Notes under the pieces: model-generated
What the model was told of the DNA's origin: nothing
What the model saw: the letters and a program-made list of their open reading frames with translations, nothing else
Database searches by the model: none
Part shown: piece after piece, positions 50,904 to 59,610 of the stretch
How positions within the stretch are numbered: position 1 is the stretch's first letter
How the letters are laid out: every line of letters begins with the position of its first letter
Program-made: the position numbers and the translations under genes
Origin: Intestinimonas butyriciproducens
Lineage (GTDB): Bacteria; Bacillota; Clostridia; Oscillospirales; Oscillospiraceae
Length of the DNA stretch: 64,000 bases
Assembly: GCF_004154955.1 (NCBI RefSeq)
Contig: NZ_CP011524.1
Location: 1,922,001 to 1,986,000, forward strand
Direction: 5' to 3'

Positions 50904-52535
50904 CTATTTCACCCGCAGCTTTTTTGCCAATTCTCCGTCCGGGTCCACATAGGCGGTCTGATAGGTGGTATATACCACCATTCCCGGCCTGGCCCCGGCG
51001 GGTTTTTTCACGTATTTCACCGGCGTATAGTCCACCGGCACTTTCTTCCCCCCTCTGGCCTGAGAAAACCAAGCTGCGAGGACAGACGCCTCCTCCACGC
51101 TCTTGGCGTCGGGCACCTGCCCGCCGGTCCAGAGAATCACATGGGAGCCGTGGATCTTTTGCGTATGGAGCCACAGATCGCCCTTCCCCGCCTGCTTGGT
51201 GGTAAGGGCGTCGTTTTGCGTATTGTTCTTTCCCACGGAGATACGAAGCCCTGCGGTGGACCGGAACTCCATGGGCTTGGCGGCCGTTTTCATACGGGAC
51301 GCCGCCTTGGCGCTCCGGCGGAGATATCCCGTGTCTGTGAGCTCTTGCCGGATCTCCATCAGATCCCGCTCGCCCTCCGCCAGCGCAACGGCCTCCAGAA
51401 CGCTGTCCAGATATTCCAGCTCCCGGCGCCCCTTCTCGATCTGTTCTCCCAGCACCACTTCCGCCGTTTTGGCCTTGTTGTACTCTTTGTAGTATTTCGC
51501 CGCATTCTGCTGGGGCGTCAGCAGCGGGTCCAGCGGAATCTCCGTCTCCCTGCCCTCCGGGTCATAATAATCGGTGAGGCAGGCCGACTTCATCCCCTTT
51601 CGCAGCGCATAGAAGTTACTGGTGAGGATATCTCCCAATTCCCGCTTGCGCTCCCGGTCCCGAGTGGCCTCCCGCTCGATCTCCTGCTGCCCTACACGGC
51701 GCTCCACCCGCTCTCTGACCCGTTTCACGGCCTTCAGCAGCTCCTGGCCCCGCTGACCTACCCTCTCCGCCGTGCCCCGGGCGGCATAAAAGTCGTCCAG
51801 CAGCCGGGAGAAGGTCTCGTACCGCCTCAGCTGCGTACCTGGGCCATACTGCAAAATGGGGAGGAAGCTGAAGTCCACGCCCTTACCGTCCCGCAGCAGG
51901 AGGTAAGGCACATATCCTTCCGCCCCCACGGCCTCCCGCAGGCGCTCCGCCTTTTCCTGCAGGGACTCGTTTCGACTCTCCCCGTCGGAGCGAAAGTCCA
52001 GCTCCCGCTCCAGGAGGGGGGACAACCCCGGGTGCGGCTCCGGCAGATGATAAAACAGGCCCGGCATCACGCCGCGCTGCCCGGTGGTGACATCCCCCTC
52101 CACCCGGCGGATGCAGTCCAGGATCCGTCCCTCTGCGTCCAGCAGGATCAGATTGGCCCGGCGGCCCATGGCCTCCAGCACCAAGGTCCGGGGTACACGG
52201 TCCCCCAGCTCGTCCACCACTTCCAGGCGCAGGAGAACGATGCGCTCCAGCTCCGGCTGCTCCAGCGCCAGGATGCGCCCTCCGGTGAGGTGCTTGCGCA
52301 GCAGCATGCAAAACATGGGGGGCTGTGCGGGATTTTCCCGCACCTCTTTGGTGAGGTGCATCCGTGGGCCGTTGGGGCTTGCGGAGAGAAGTAGCTTTAC
52401 ATTCTCCCCCGCTCCCCGGATGGCCATGACCACCTCATCCCGGCTGGGTTGGTAGATCTTGTCGATCTTCCCCCCCTCCAGGGTCCTCCTCAGTTCCTCC
52501 ACCACGGCGGTGAGGCAAATCGCGTCCAGGGCCAT
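50904..52535 (-). CDS. rqcH: NFACT-family ribosome quality control protein
   Basis: 543 residues. N-terminal NFACT-N domain (MALDAICLTAVVEELRRTL, GRRANLILLD), a helical central coiled coil (~270-420) and the NFACT-R domain (DLWLHTQKIHGSHVIL). RqcH binds stalled 50S subunits and adds alanine tails to trapped nascent chains. Older annotation calls it fibronectin-binding protein. It lies 3 bases after the mini-RNase III gene. Confidence 0.93.
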   Translation of the reverse strand: MALDAICLTAVVEELRRTLEGGKIDKIYQPSRDEVVMAIRGAGENVKLLLSASPNGPRMHLTKEVRENPAQPPMFCMLLRKHLTGGRILALEQPELERIVLLRLEVVDELGDRVPRTLVLEAMGRRANLILLDAEGRILDCIRRVEGDVTTGQRGVMPGLFYHLPEPHPGLSPLLERELDFRSDGESRNESLQEKAERLREAVGAEGYVPYLLLRDGKGVDFSFLPILQYGPGTQLRRYETFSRLLDDFYAARGTAERVGQRGQELLKAVKRVRERVERRVGQQEIEREATRDRERKRELGDILTSNFYALRKGMKSACLTDYYDPEGRETEIPLDPLLTPQQNAAKYYKEYNKAKTAEVVLGEQIEKGRRELEYLDSVLEAVALAEGERDLMEIRQELTDTGYLRRSAKAASRMKTAAKPMEFRSTAGLRISVGKNNTQNDALTTKQAGKGDLWLHTQKIHGSHVILWTGGQVPDAKSVEEASVLAAWFSQARGGKKVPVDYTPVKYVKKPAGARPGMVVYTTYQTAYVDPDGELAKKLRVK

Positions 52536-52538
52536 GCG

Positions 52539-52940
52539 TCACTCCCCCATCATCAGGGTGAAGAGGGCATTGAGGCGCTCCGTCTTCCCCTGGAGATACA
52601 GATATCCGAACAGCGCCTCCACCGCCGTGGCGGTCTGGTACTCCTCCCGGCTGGCGGCCCTGGGAATGGAGTGGGGGTTGGTATTCCGGCCACGACGGAA
52701 CACATCCGCCTCTTCCTCTGTAAGGATCGGCAGGATTTTTTCCGCCATGGCGGCCTGGGCCGGTGCAGCCACAAAGTGGACCGTGGCCCGGTGGAGCCCT
52801 TTGGAGGTGGCTTTCCCGTGAAGGCACAGCCAGGAGCGCACCATCAGCTCGTAGACCCCGTCTCCCAGATGGGCAAGGCCCAGATTGCTGATCGCCCGAA
52901 TCTCATCCGGTGCGGCGTTCAGATGAAAATAATCTGTCAT
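52539..52940 (-). CDS. mrnC: Mini-ribonuclease III
   Basis: 133 residues from ATG 52940 behind GGAG. It is a stand-alone RNase III catalytic domain without dsRBD: AHLGDGVYELMVR carries the metal-binding Asp of the signature, and TATAVEALFGYLYL the C-terminal Glu. It processes 23S rRNA precursor ends in Firmicutes. The pairing with rqcH joins two ribosome-related functions. Confidence 0.93.
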   Translation of the reverse strand: MTDYFHLNAAPDEIRAISNLGLAHLGDGVYELMVRSWLCLHGKATSKGLHRATVHFVAAPAQAAMAEKILPILTEEEADVFRRGRNTNPHSIPRAASREEYQTATAVEALFGYLYLQGKTERLNALFTLMMGE

Positions 52941-53037
52941 GGTATTTTCTCCAGTAAAATAGAAATCATAGTAGATATAAGGTAGTATACTGCAAACCCA
53001 GGGAAAACACAATCATCTGAAAAAAGGAGTCTTTACC

Positions 53038-53652
53038 ATGCCCTATCCTTTCGAGCTGCGCCCCCTGCCCTTCAGCTATACCGCGCTCTCGCCCGAGATC
53101 AGCGAAACCACCCTCCACTTTCACCATGACAAGCACCTGCAAGCCTATGTGGACAATCTGAACAAGGCGCTCACCGACTGCCCGGAGCTGCAGCGGCTGT
53201 CCCTGGAGGAGCTCTTGCAGACCCTGGACCAAATCCCCGAGCCCAAGCGCACCGCCATCCGCAACAACGGGGGCGGCGTGTATAACCACTACCTCTATTT
53301 CGACTGCATGGGCGGTAAGGGCGGGCACCCCTGCGGTCCGCTGGCCCAGGCCATGGACCGTGCCTTCGGCTCTTATGAGGAGTGGAAGCTCCGTATGAAG
53401 GAGGCCGCTATGGGGCAATTCGGCTCCGGCTATGCCTGGCTCGTCTGCGGCAACGGCGGCGGGCTCTCCGTTGTCAAGACCCCCAACCAAGACTGCCCCA
53501 TCACCCAGGGGCAGTGGCCCCTCCTGTGCATTGACGTCTGGGAACACGCCTATTACCTGGACTATCAGAATCGACGGGCAGACTATGTGGATGCCTGGTT
53601 CGATCTCATCAAGTGGGATTTTGTACAAAATAGATACGACGCCAGGGGCTGA
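53038..53652 (+). CDS. sodA: Superoxide dismutase, Fe/Mn family
   Basis: 204 residues behind AAAAAAGGAG. Metal ligands are recognisable: His in LHFHHDKH, His in GGVYNHYLYF, and Asp/His in CIDVWEHAYYLDY. It removes superoxide in the cytoplasm, useful to an anaerobe with many Fe-S enzymes. Metal preference cannot be decided with certainty. Divergent from the mini-RNase III gene and followed by a terminator. Confidence 0.94.
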   Translation: MPYPFELRPLPFSYTALSPEISETTLHFHHDKHLQAYVDNLNKALTDCPELQRLSLEELLQTLDQIPEPKRTAIRNNGGGVYNHYLYFDCMGGKGGHPCGPLAQAMDRAFGSYEEWKLRMKEAAMGQFGSGYAWLVCGNGGGLSVVKTPNQDCPITQGQWPLLCIDVWEHAYYLDYQNRRADYVDAWFDLIKWDFVQNRYDARG

Positions 53653-53656
53653 GGAA

Positions 53657-53697
53657 GCAAAGGGGGCCGCGGGATATCCCGCGGCCCCCCGCTTTGC
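53657..53697. terminator. Terminator after the superoxide dismutase gene
   Basis: A long stem (GCAAAGGGGGCCGCGGGA with TCCCGCGGCCCCCCGCTTTGC, one bulge) lies between convergent genes. Confidence 0.8.
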
Positions 53698-53727
53698 ACG
53701 GCGTCTCTTCCCGCGCGCAGACGTACT

Positions 53728-54237
53728 TCACTGAGCCGCTTGTTCCCAAAGCCGCTCCAGAAGCCTCCGACAAGGCGCAAACAGGAAAAAGGCAATGACA
53801 AAATTGCTGACACAGTGCAGCACGTCGAAAGGAATCCCTGCCACCCAGGTGACGGCGAACATCCGGAACCCTCCCACAGGCAGATAGACCAGCGCACACA
53901 GCGCCCCAAAGGCCAGGCCAAAGCCGCCGGACAGGATGGCCCAGCCCAGGCGGGAGTCCATCTTTCTCAGGGTCCAGGCCAAGACAGCCAGCACCGCCCA
54001 CACATATAAGTAGCTGATGACCCAGGTACCAGCCCCCCAGATCAGCATTTCCAGCACGACAAAGACACAAAGGATGTAGGCCACTGCTCCGCCGAATACC
54101 ACTGTATATACCATGACCAGCAGAGACACCGCTTCCACATTGGGAAGCGCCGCCATCGCCACCTGGAGCCCCACCAGAATCGCGCCCAGCAAGGCGAAGA
54201 GCACCAGCCTCCCGGTGCTCAAACGCATCCCCTTCAT
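53728..54237 (-). CDS. ECF transporter S component
   Basis: 169 residues from ATG 54237 in a TGATG overlap with the DUF4430 gene. About six membrane segments, with an N-terminal STGRLVLFALLGA and a GGFGLAFGALCALVYLPVGG segment typical of S components that bind a vitamin or metal and plug into a shared EcfA/T module. No EcfA/T gene is in the window. Coupling to a DUF4430 protein suggests a corrinoid or related ligand. Confidence 0.75.
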   Translation of the reverse strand: MKGMRLSTGRLVLFALLGAILVGLQVAMAALPNVEAVSLLVMVYTVVFGGAVAYILCVFVVLEMLIWGAGTWVISYLYVWAVLAVLAWTLRKMDSRLGWAILSGGFGLAFGALCALVYLPVGGFRMFAVTWVAGIPFDVLHCVSNFVIAFFLFAPCRRLLERLWEQAAQ

Positions 54238-54629
54238 CAGTAAGTCAGCAGGGAGAGTCCATACTGTTCCCCGTCTGCGATCACAGTGCTGTCCGCACTG
54301 GTGGGCAGTTCCTCTCCGTCTCTGGTGATACACCACCATGTCCGGTCCTCATCGGAGGCCGTCTCGCCGTCCACCGTCCTGATATAGAGGCCATAGGCCC
54401 CCTCCTCTCCGGATACCAGCCCCTCCTGCTCCCGCAGCGCGTCGCCCAAGTGTTCGGCCGCAGTGCGCAGTACGACGGTCTTCGTGCTCTGATCCCCGTG
54501 GGTGATCTCCACCGTGATGGTTTTCTCACCCGCCACAGGCCTGGGTGCGAATGTCCGATAGATCATCAGCAGCACCACGGCGGCAATGACCAGCGCCGCC
54601 AGCCCCAAAAGCAGCTTTTTATTTTTCAA
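54237..54629 (-). CDS. DUF4430 domain protein, membrane-anchored
   Basis: 130 residues from TTG 54629 with AAGGGGAG 6 bases before it. One N-terminal membrane anchor (LLLGLAALVIAAVVLLMIY), then a beta-grasp DUF4430 domain (VEITHGDQSTKTVVLRT, GLYIRTVDGE, WWCITRDGEELPTSAD). The domain is related to the ligand-covering domain of transcobalamin, and in Clostridia it often neighbours ECF S components. It probably captures ligand outside the cell for the S component. Confidence 0.8.
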   Translation of the reverse strand: MKNKKLLLGLAALVIAAVVLLMIYRTFAPRPVAGEKTITVEITHGDQSTKTVVLRTAAEHLGDALREQEGLVSGEEGAYGLYIRTVDGETASDEDRTWWCITRDGEELPTSADSTVIADGEQYGLSLLTY

Positions 54630-54689
54630 TACGGACTCCCCTTTTCGCGTTTTTCTCAGTTTATCATATTTCACCCATACAGGCAATCA

Positions 54690-54716
54690 AAAAGGGGACC
54701 GCCGCAGCGGTCCCCC
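54690..54716 (-). terminator. Terminator of the coat protein genes
   Basis: On the - strand GGGGACCGC-TGCG-GCGGTCCCC followed by TTTTTGATT. It lies 8 bases after the coat gene stop. Confidence 0.8.
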
Positions 54717-54722
54717 TGGCTT

Positions 54723-54977
54723 TTACTGGGGCTTCTGATTCTGGAACTTGGCGGCGGCCTGCTGGACCTTACTGGCTGCGGCGGGCTCTACCTGATACCA
54801 GCCCTTGGACTGGGCTTTCTGGAAGAGGTCGCTCTGGATCATGTGCTCCTCATGCAGGATGCGGAGAAAGTCGTCCCGCAGCTTGACGTTGACGCACTCA
54901 GAGGCAAAGGTATCATAGTTTCCGGTCATCTTTTTCTCCGTGAGGATGAGGTCGGTGATGCGCTCCTGATCGTTCAT
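54723..54977 (-). CDS. Spore coat protein, CotF family
   Basis: 84 residues. ERITDLILTEKKMTGNYDTFASEC and LRDDFLRILHEEHMIQSDLF are the CotF-type helical pair; the C-terminus is Gln/Ala-rich. It lies 12 bases downstream of a second small coat-like gene. Presence of these genes supports a spore-forming host. Confidence 0.85.
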   Translation of the reverse strand: MNDQERITDLILTEKKMTGNYDTFASECVNVKLRDDFLRILHEEHMIQSDLFQKAQSKGWYQVEPAAASKVQQAAAKFQNQKPQ

Positions 54978-54989
54978 GGGGTGTCCTCC

Positions 54990-55175
54990 TTAGTTTAGAT
55001 AGGTCAGCAGGCAGTCATAGTTCTGCTTGTGCTTTTCCGCATACTGCCGGAAGCAGGTCTTCAGATCCTGCTCCGTGCACTCCTGCTCCGCGGCCTGATA
55101 TTTGCAGCACAGGACCTTTTCAAAGCCCAGCTGGTCCTCCAGCGCGGACAGTTCTTTACTGGTGAGATTTGCCAT
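54990..55175 (-). CDS. Small CotF-like coat-associated protein
   Basis: 61 residues from ATG 55175 behind AAGGAGG; the longer frame lacks a site. Two helices (LTSKELSALEDQLGFEKVLCC and a C-terminal QYAEKHKQNYDCLLTYL) resemble half of the CotF fold, with several cysteines. It is probably a partner of the following coat protein in the same transcript. Confidence 0.75.
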   Translation of the reverse strand: MANLTSKELSALEDQLGFEKVLCCKYQAAEQECTEQDLKTCFRQYAEKHKQNYDCLLTYLN

Positions 55176-55234
55176 TCCGGATACCTCCTTTATCAAGATT
55201 GCATCCACAGTATGCCCTTGAAAAGGAACGCTAT

Positions 55235-55780
55235 TCATGTTTCCCGCAGGATGGGCCGGCCACGCCTGTCAAAAGAAAAGAGCACGAAGCGCCTGCCCCC
55301 AAAACCCTCGATGCGCCCCAGACAGAAGAGCTCCGGAAAGGGAAATTCCCGTTCCGGTTCAAACGGACATGCCAGTGTGAGTTCCTCCCCCTCCCGTCGG
55401 CACAGGATCCGTCCCAGCCGGGAAGCCGACTGCCGGAGCGTCCGCTCCCCCAGCTCCAGCCCGTCCCCCTCCTCCCAAACCCAACCCTGTGGAGGCGTCT
55501 CCTCGCCCCGAAAGGAAAACGCCAGTTCAGCCGCGCCGCCCAGAACCGGCCAGGCTCCTCGGCGGCGCAGCTCGTCCAGTGAGAAGGTGCGGCGGACCAA
55601 AAGTCTCCCATTCTCCGGCGTCATCGTGCCGAGAAGGACGCTGCCGCCCCGGCCCCGCAAGTAGGCTTTGTACAGTCCCCGGCCGTCGTCGGGACGCTCC
55701 GCCGCAATGGACGCCCTGGGCCCCTCCTCCCGGACGGACAGCGCTCCCACCCCCCCGTCCAGCGCAAAGCGCTGCTCCAT
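55235..55780 (-). CDS. Hypothetical protein, 181 residues
   Basis: Starts at ATG 55780 behind AAAGGGGGG. Rich in beta-strand patterns and Arg/Glu/Gly, no membrane segment or signal, no cysteine motif. Internal phrases such as GRGGSVLLGTMTPENGRL and SLDELRRRGAWPV suggest a compact cytoplasmic domain. I do not recognise the family. Confidence 0.65.
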   Translation of the reverse strand: MEQRFALDGGVGALSVREEGPRASIAAERPDDGRGLYKAYLRGRGGSVLLGTMTPENGRLLVRRTFSLDELRRRGAWPVLGGAAELAFSFRGEETPPQGWVWEEGDGLELGERTLRQSASRLGRILCRREGEELTLACPFEPEREFPFPELFCLGRIEGFGGRRFVLFSFDRRGRPILRET

Positions 55781-55870
55781 GCCGAGCCCCCCTTTCTTCC
55801 CCACCATTCTATGCAGGTCACAGGAAAGTTTTTCCTCACCGAATTTGTGGACATAATATCCCTTTTTCTA

Positions 55871-55899
55871 TTGCATGACTTGGTCGAACTCTGTATAAT
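55871..55899 (+). promoter_or_regulatory. Sigma-A promoter of the HD-GYP operon
   Basis: TTGCAT (55871-55876), a 17-base spacer and a perfect TATAAT (55894-55899), 70 bases before the start at 55969. Confidence 0.7.
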
Positions 55900-55968
55900 A
55901 AGGTTTGTTCTTGTTTATGACAAGCTGATAATTATTTTATAGTCCATCTTAACATTGGAGGGGAAGGC

Positions 55969-56634
55969 ATGAGCGCACAGATCCATGAAGACTCCCGCAC
56001 GCTGGCCTGGAAAGAGCTGGTTACTCAGCTCCCCGGTATATTGGGCGTGGAGTTCAGTCTGGAAAACGGTGCGATCCGAGAGGTCCATATTCTCTCCGAT
56101 CAGTCCCGCAATCCCAAGCAGATCGTCCGCGATGTGCAGTCCGCCATGTTGGCCCGCTTTCAGGTGGAGCTGGACCATCGCGTCATCAGCGTGGCCCAGG
56201 TCCCCGGCGCCATCGCCGGCAGCCGGGGGCGGCTGATCTGTGACCGGCTGGAGCTCACCACGGGGCGGGACGGTTCCTCCGCCGCTGTTCACCTTCTGCT
56301 GGAGGACAAGGTCTTTATCGGTAAGGCCAAATGTGATCTCACCACCACGGGGCGGCTGCGTTCCATCGCCCTGGCCACCGTGGATGCTCTCAACCAGCTC
56401 CCCGCTCCCGGCAGCTCTTTCTCGGTGGAGGAAGTTCGCTCCACCGCACTGGGCGAACACCAGGCCATGCTGGTGGGACTGCTTTTGAAATCCGGCGGTA
56501 AGACGGAGGCGCTTCTCGGCGCCTGCTATGAGGGAGAGGATTCCAATTTTTCCGTGGTCATGGCCACGCTGGACGCTGTAAACCGGCGTCTTCCCACATT
56601 GCCCCGGGCGGATTCCACCTTTCGGAACGCCTGA
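55969..56634 (+). CDS. Hypothetical protein of two alpha/beta modules
   Basis: 221 residues behind TTGGAGGGGAAGG. The N-terminal ~75 residues form one alpha/beta unit (LPGILGVEFSLENGAIREVHIL, DVQSAMLARF), the rest a hotdog- or dodecin-like repeat pattern (LELTTGRDGSSAAVHLLLEDKVFIG; ATVDALNQL; ALLGACYEGEDSNFSVVMATLDAVN). No enzyme motif is seen. It precedes a signalling gene and may be its partner. Confidence 0.65.
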   Translation: MSAQIHEDSRTLAWKELVTQLPGILGVEFSLENGAIREVHILSDQSRNPKQIVRDVQSAMLARFQVELDHRVISVAQVPGAIAGSRGRLICDRLELTTGRDGSSAAVHLLLEDKVFIGKAKCDLTTTGRLRSIALATVDALNQLPAPGSSFSVEEVRSTALGEHQAMLVGLLLKSGGKTEALLGACYEGEDSNFSVVMATLDAVNRRLPTLPRADSTFRNA

Positions 56635-56711
56635 GCGGCTTCTTTTTGAGCGAAGCGGATATAGCCTGTCTCTAGCGGTTGACAGAGTACTGTCACAGGA
56701 GGCTGTATTCG

Positions 56712-56795
56712 ATGAAAAAGGCGAAGTTCATGATGGCCCTTACTTCCCTGGTTTCCCTGATCCTGGCCGGCGGCGCTTACTTCAACATCCGCTGA
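56712..56795 (+). CDS. 27-residue membrane miniprotein
   Basis: ATG 56712, with AGGAGG at 56697-56702, encodes a 27-residue peptide: two Lys pairs at the N-terminus (MKKAKFMMALTSL), a single hydrophobic segment and a short C-terminal tail (NIR). It is below the usual annotation limit. The ribosome site, the membrane profile and its place between two genes on the same strand support a real small protein. Confidence 0.55.
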   Translation: MKKAKFMMALTSLVSLILAGGAYFNIR

Positions 56796-56886
56796 CCGCG
56801 CACCCCCATTATCCGCCGCGAGAGTCGGGCAGCCGGTAGCGGCCGGCTGCCCCCTCCCCCGGCGCCCTGCTTTACAGGAGGCACCT

Positions 56887-58218
56887 ATGCGTTCTGTCAT
56901 AAAGTGGTATATGATTCTTATCGGCGCCCTCGGCCTCGTCATCAGTCTCTCTTCCGCAAGGCGCTTTTTCTTTTTCCGCGCGCAGCCATGGACCGGCCAT
57001 GAGATCGGTGTTTTTGTCGCGCTGACCCTGCTGTGCTGGGTCTGCTGCTGTCTCCCTCTCTATGTGCGTGACGACTGTACCGTGGATCTCTCCTTCATCA
57101 GTGTGCTGGCCTCTATCCTGGTCATGGGCCCCGAGGCCGCCATCGTCATCAATCTGATCACCTATCCGCTGGTGGTCGTCCCTGCTCCCGACGGCAAGGG
57201 ATACAGCCATATTCTCAACACCTCGCCTGTCAAAACACTCTTTAATTTGGGCAATCACAGTATCTCCTACGCCATCGCCGGGCTTGCCTATTATGCCGCC
57301 GACGGCATCCCCGGAGATATCGTTCTCCCCGACGTGCTGCTTCCGGCGGCCCTCTTTATCGTGCTCTCCATGGCGGCCAACGTGGTGGTCATCATGGTCT
57401 ATTACATGATCAGTCAGAACATGAAGCCGTTCCCCACCGTCTTTCTCATGTTTGGAGGTCTGGTCCCCAGCATCGTCTGCTCCGCGCCCATCGGCTACTT
57501 TCTGGCCATGCTGCTGGGCATGCAGAACGGAGCCTGGCTGGCCCTGCTCTTCATGCTGCCCGTCCTCCTGGCCCGGTATTCCTTCAAGCTCTATCTCGAC
57601 GGCCAGCGGCAGCAGTACAGCATCGTAAAAGCCTTTGCCGCCGCGCTGGAGGCCAAGGATACGTATACCTTGGGCCATTCCAGCCGGGTAGCCGCCTATA
57701 CGGTCCGCATCGCTCAGGCGATGAAGCTCCCTGAAAAACGCATTCGTCTGCTCTCCGATGCCGCGCTGTTCCACGACATCGGCAAAATCGGCGTCCCCGA
57801 CTCGATTTTGCAGAAGCCGGGGGCCCTCACGCCCGAGGAGCGGGCGATCATCCAGCGTCACCCCCAGCAGGGCGTGGATATCCTGCGCAATATCGACGCC
57901 TATCAGGAGCTCATCCCCTTGATCCTTCACCACCATGAGTTCTACGACGGACGCGGATATCCCGATGGCACCGCCGGAGATCAGGTGCCGCTGGAGGTCT
58001 ATATCCTGGGGGCGGCGGACGCCTATGACGCCATCACCAGCGACCGCCCCTACCGCAAGGGCCGCACCCCCGCCCAAGCGGCAGAGATTCTGCGGTCCGA
58101 GGCCGGCAAGCAGTTCCACCCCCAAGTGGCTGAAGTGGTGGCAGGCATGAGCGAGCGGGGCGAGCTTGCACTGGAGGGGGACGCTCCGGTTCCCGAGGAG
58201 GCGGGTTCCGCATGCTGA
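56887..58218 (+). CDS. Membrane-anchored HD-GYP domain c-di-GMP phosphodiesterase
   Basis: 443 residues. The N-terminal ~235 residues form about seven membrane segments in a MASE-like sensor; the C-terminal half is an HD-GYP domain: LGHSSRVAAYTVRI, ALFHDIGKIGVPDSIL, HHHEFYDGRGYPDG and ADAYDAITSDRPYR. All metal-binding residues are visible, so it should hydrolyse c-di-GMP (or another cyclic dinucleotide). It overlaps the DUF5317 gene by 7 bases. Confidence 0.92.
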   Translation: MRSVIKWYMILIGALGLVISLSSARRFFFFRAQPWTGHEIGVFVALTLLCWVCCCLPLYVRDDCTVDLSFISVLASILVMGPEAAIVINLITYPLVVVPAPDGKGYSHILNTSPVKTLFNLGNHSISYAIAGLAYYAADGIPGDIVLPDVLLPAALFIVLSMAANVVVIMVYYMISQNMKPFPTVFLMFGGLVPSIVCSAPIGYFLAMLLGMQNGAWLALLFMLPVLLARYSFKLYLDGQRQQYSIVKAFAAALEAKDTYTLGHSSRVAAYTVRIAQAMKLPEKRIRLLSDAALFHDIGKIGVPDSILQKPGALTPEERAIIQRHPQQGVDILRNIDAYQELIPLILHHHEFYDGRGYPDGTAGDQVPLEVYILGAADAYDAITSDRPYRKGRTPAQAAEILRSEAGKQFHPQVAEVVAGMSERGELALEGDAPVPEEAGSAC

Positions 58219-58757
58219 CGGCCGCCGTGCTCTGCTCTCTGGCGGTCGGCTGGTGTACAGGAGGCCGGCTGAGCCGCTTTGAGCGCGCCGGAGTGCGGGC
58301 GCTCCTGCTTCCGGTGGCCGCTCTGCTGCTGCAAGGCGCACTGCCTCTTCTTCCCTCCCTTGCCACCCTGCTGGTGGCGCTCTCCTATCTTCTTCTGCTG
58401 CTCTTCGTCTTTCTCAATCGGCACCTTCACAAAACCGCGATCTTTGCAGGTCTGGGCGGATTCTGCAACGCTCTGGTCATCTTTTCCAACCATTTTCGCA
58501 TGCCGGTTTCCTCCCGCGCGTTGTCCCAGCTCTCTCCCGAAGGGGTCTCCTCCCTTCTGAACGGTGATATCCCCATGTACTGCCTCGCCGGACCGGACAC
58601 CCGTTTCCTCTTTTTAGGCGACATACTCCACTGCCCACTCCCTTTGATCGGAGGGTTTGCCAGTCTGGGCGATATTCTGCTGGCCATTGGCGTGTTTTTC
58701 TGCATCCTGAAGCTGATGGGGCCCGTCAGGCTCCCCGGCTGGATGGTCAGCGGCTGA
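58212..58757 (+). CDS. DUF5317 family membrane protein
   Basis: 181 residues with about five hydrophobic segments. The loop FSNHFRMPVSSRALSQL and the SLLNGDIPMYCLAGPDTRF segment are the family signature. Its function is unknown. Coupling to the HD-GYP gene suggests a membrane partner or signal receiver. Confidence 0.85.
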   Translation: MLTAAVLCSLAVGWCTGGRLSRFERAGVRALLLPVAALLLQGALPLLPSLATLLVALSYLLLLLFVFLNRHLHKTAIFAGLGGFCNALVIFSNHFRMPVSSRALSQLSPEGVSSLLNGDIPMYCLAGPDTRFLFLGDILHCPLPLIGGFASLGDILLAIGVFFCILKLMGPVRLPGWMVSG

Positions 58758-58767
58758 ACCGGAATCC

Positions 58768-58807
58768 AAAAGGACCGCGTACCATAATACTGGTACGCGG
58801 TCCTTTT
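58768..58807. terminator. Terminator between convergent genes
   Basis: A 17-bp stem (AAAAGGACCGCGTACCA / TGGTACGCGGTCCTTTT) with A- and T-runs, usable in both directions. Confidence 0.88.
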
Positions 58808-59610
58808 CACGACTCAAAAAAACGCTCCAGACACATCTTTACTCCATGCTCCTCATTGGAGCAGACCGTCTCATCGGCCACTGCGCGCAGCTCGGGCGCG
58901 GCGTTGGACACCGCCACGCCCAGACCCGCCAGCCGGAGCATCTCCCGGTCGTTGGGGGCATCTCCAATGGCCACCGTTTCTGCCGGGTCAATACCTTTCA
59001 TCTCCAGCAGTACCCGGAGGGCATTGCCCTTTGAGACGTCCCGCGGCAGGATCTCCAGATAGGTATCCTCGGAAAAGACCGTGCGGGCCAGGCCGGTGAT
59101 GCGGGGGTCCATCCACGCCTGCACCGCGCGCATATAGTCGTGCGTCTCGGTCATCAGGGTCTTATTCCAGGGCTTGTAGGAATCCTCCACCGTTGCGGGC
59201 GCCGCCGGCCGCTGTTCCTTTGCGATCAGGTCCTCCACGTAGGTGTTGACCCGAAAGGCACAGAAACTGTCCAGCTTATAATAGGCCACCGCCCCCATCC
59301 TGGGAAACCGCTCCAGCGCTTCCGCCATCAGCGGATACACGTCCGGCGGAAGCGTCTCGCGGTAAAGGACCCTGTCGTGGTCGCTCAGGTCCACCACCTG
59401 TCCGCCGTTCCCCGTGATCACAGGCAGATTGATCCACGGCAGCAGCTCGGGAAAGACCCGGATGGCGGCGGGTGCGCGGCCGGTGGCCACGGTGAAGAGC
59501 CCGCCTCCCTCCACATGCCGTCGGATCGCCGCCAGATTTTCCGGGTCAAGCTGAGCCCGCTCATTGAGGAGGGTATGGTCCATATCGGAGACCAGAAGGC
59601 GCTTTCTCAC
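58807..59610 (-). CDS. HAD superfamily phosphatase (Cof type)
   Basis: 267 residues from GTG 59610, which overlaps the stop of the previous gene (GTGA). Motif I VSDMDHTLLN, motif II ATGR, Lys in motif III and motif IV GDAPNDREML are intact, with a type IIB cap. It is probably a sugar-phosphate or nucleotide phosphatase. Coupling to the polysaccharide genes suggests a role in glycan precursor metabolism, which is inference. Confidence 0.9.
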   Translation of the reverse strand: MRKRLLVSDMDHTLLNERAQLDPENLAAIRRHVEGGGLFTVATGRAPAAIRVFPELLPWINLPVITGNGGQVVDLSDHDRVLYRETLPPDVYPLMAEALERFPRMGAVAYYKLDSFCAFRVNTYVEDLIAKEQRPAAPATVEDSYKPWNKTLMTETHDYMRAVQAWMDPRITGLARTVFSEDTYLEILPRDVSKGNALRVLLEMKGIDPAETVAIGDAPNDREMLRLAGLGVAVSNAAPELRAVADETVCSNEEHGVKMCLERFFES

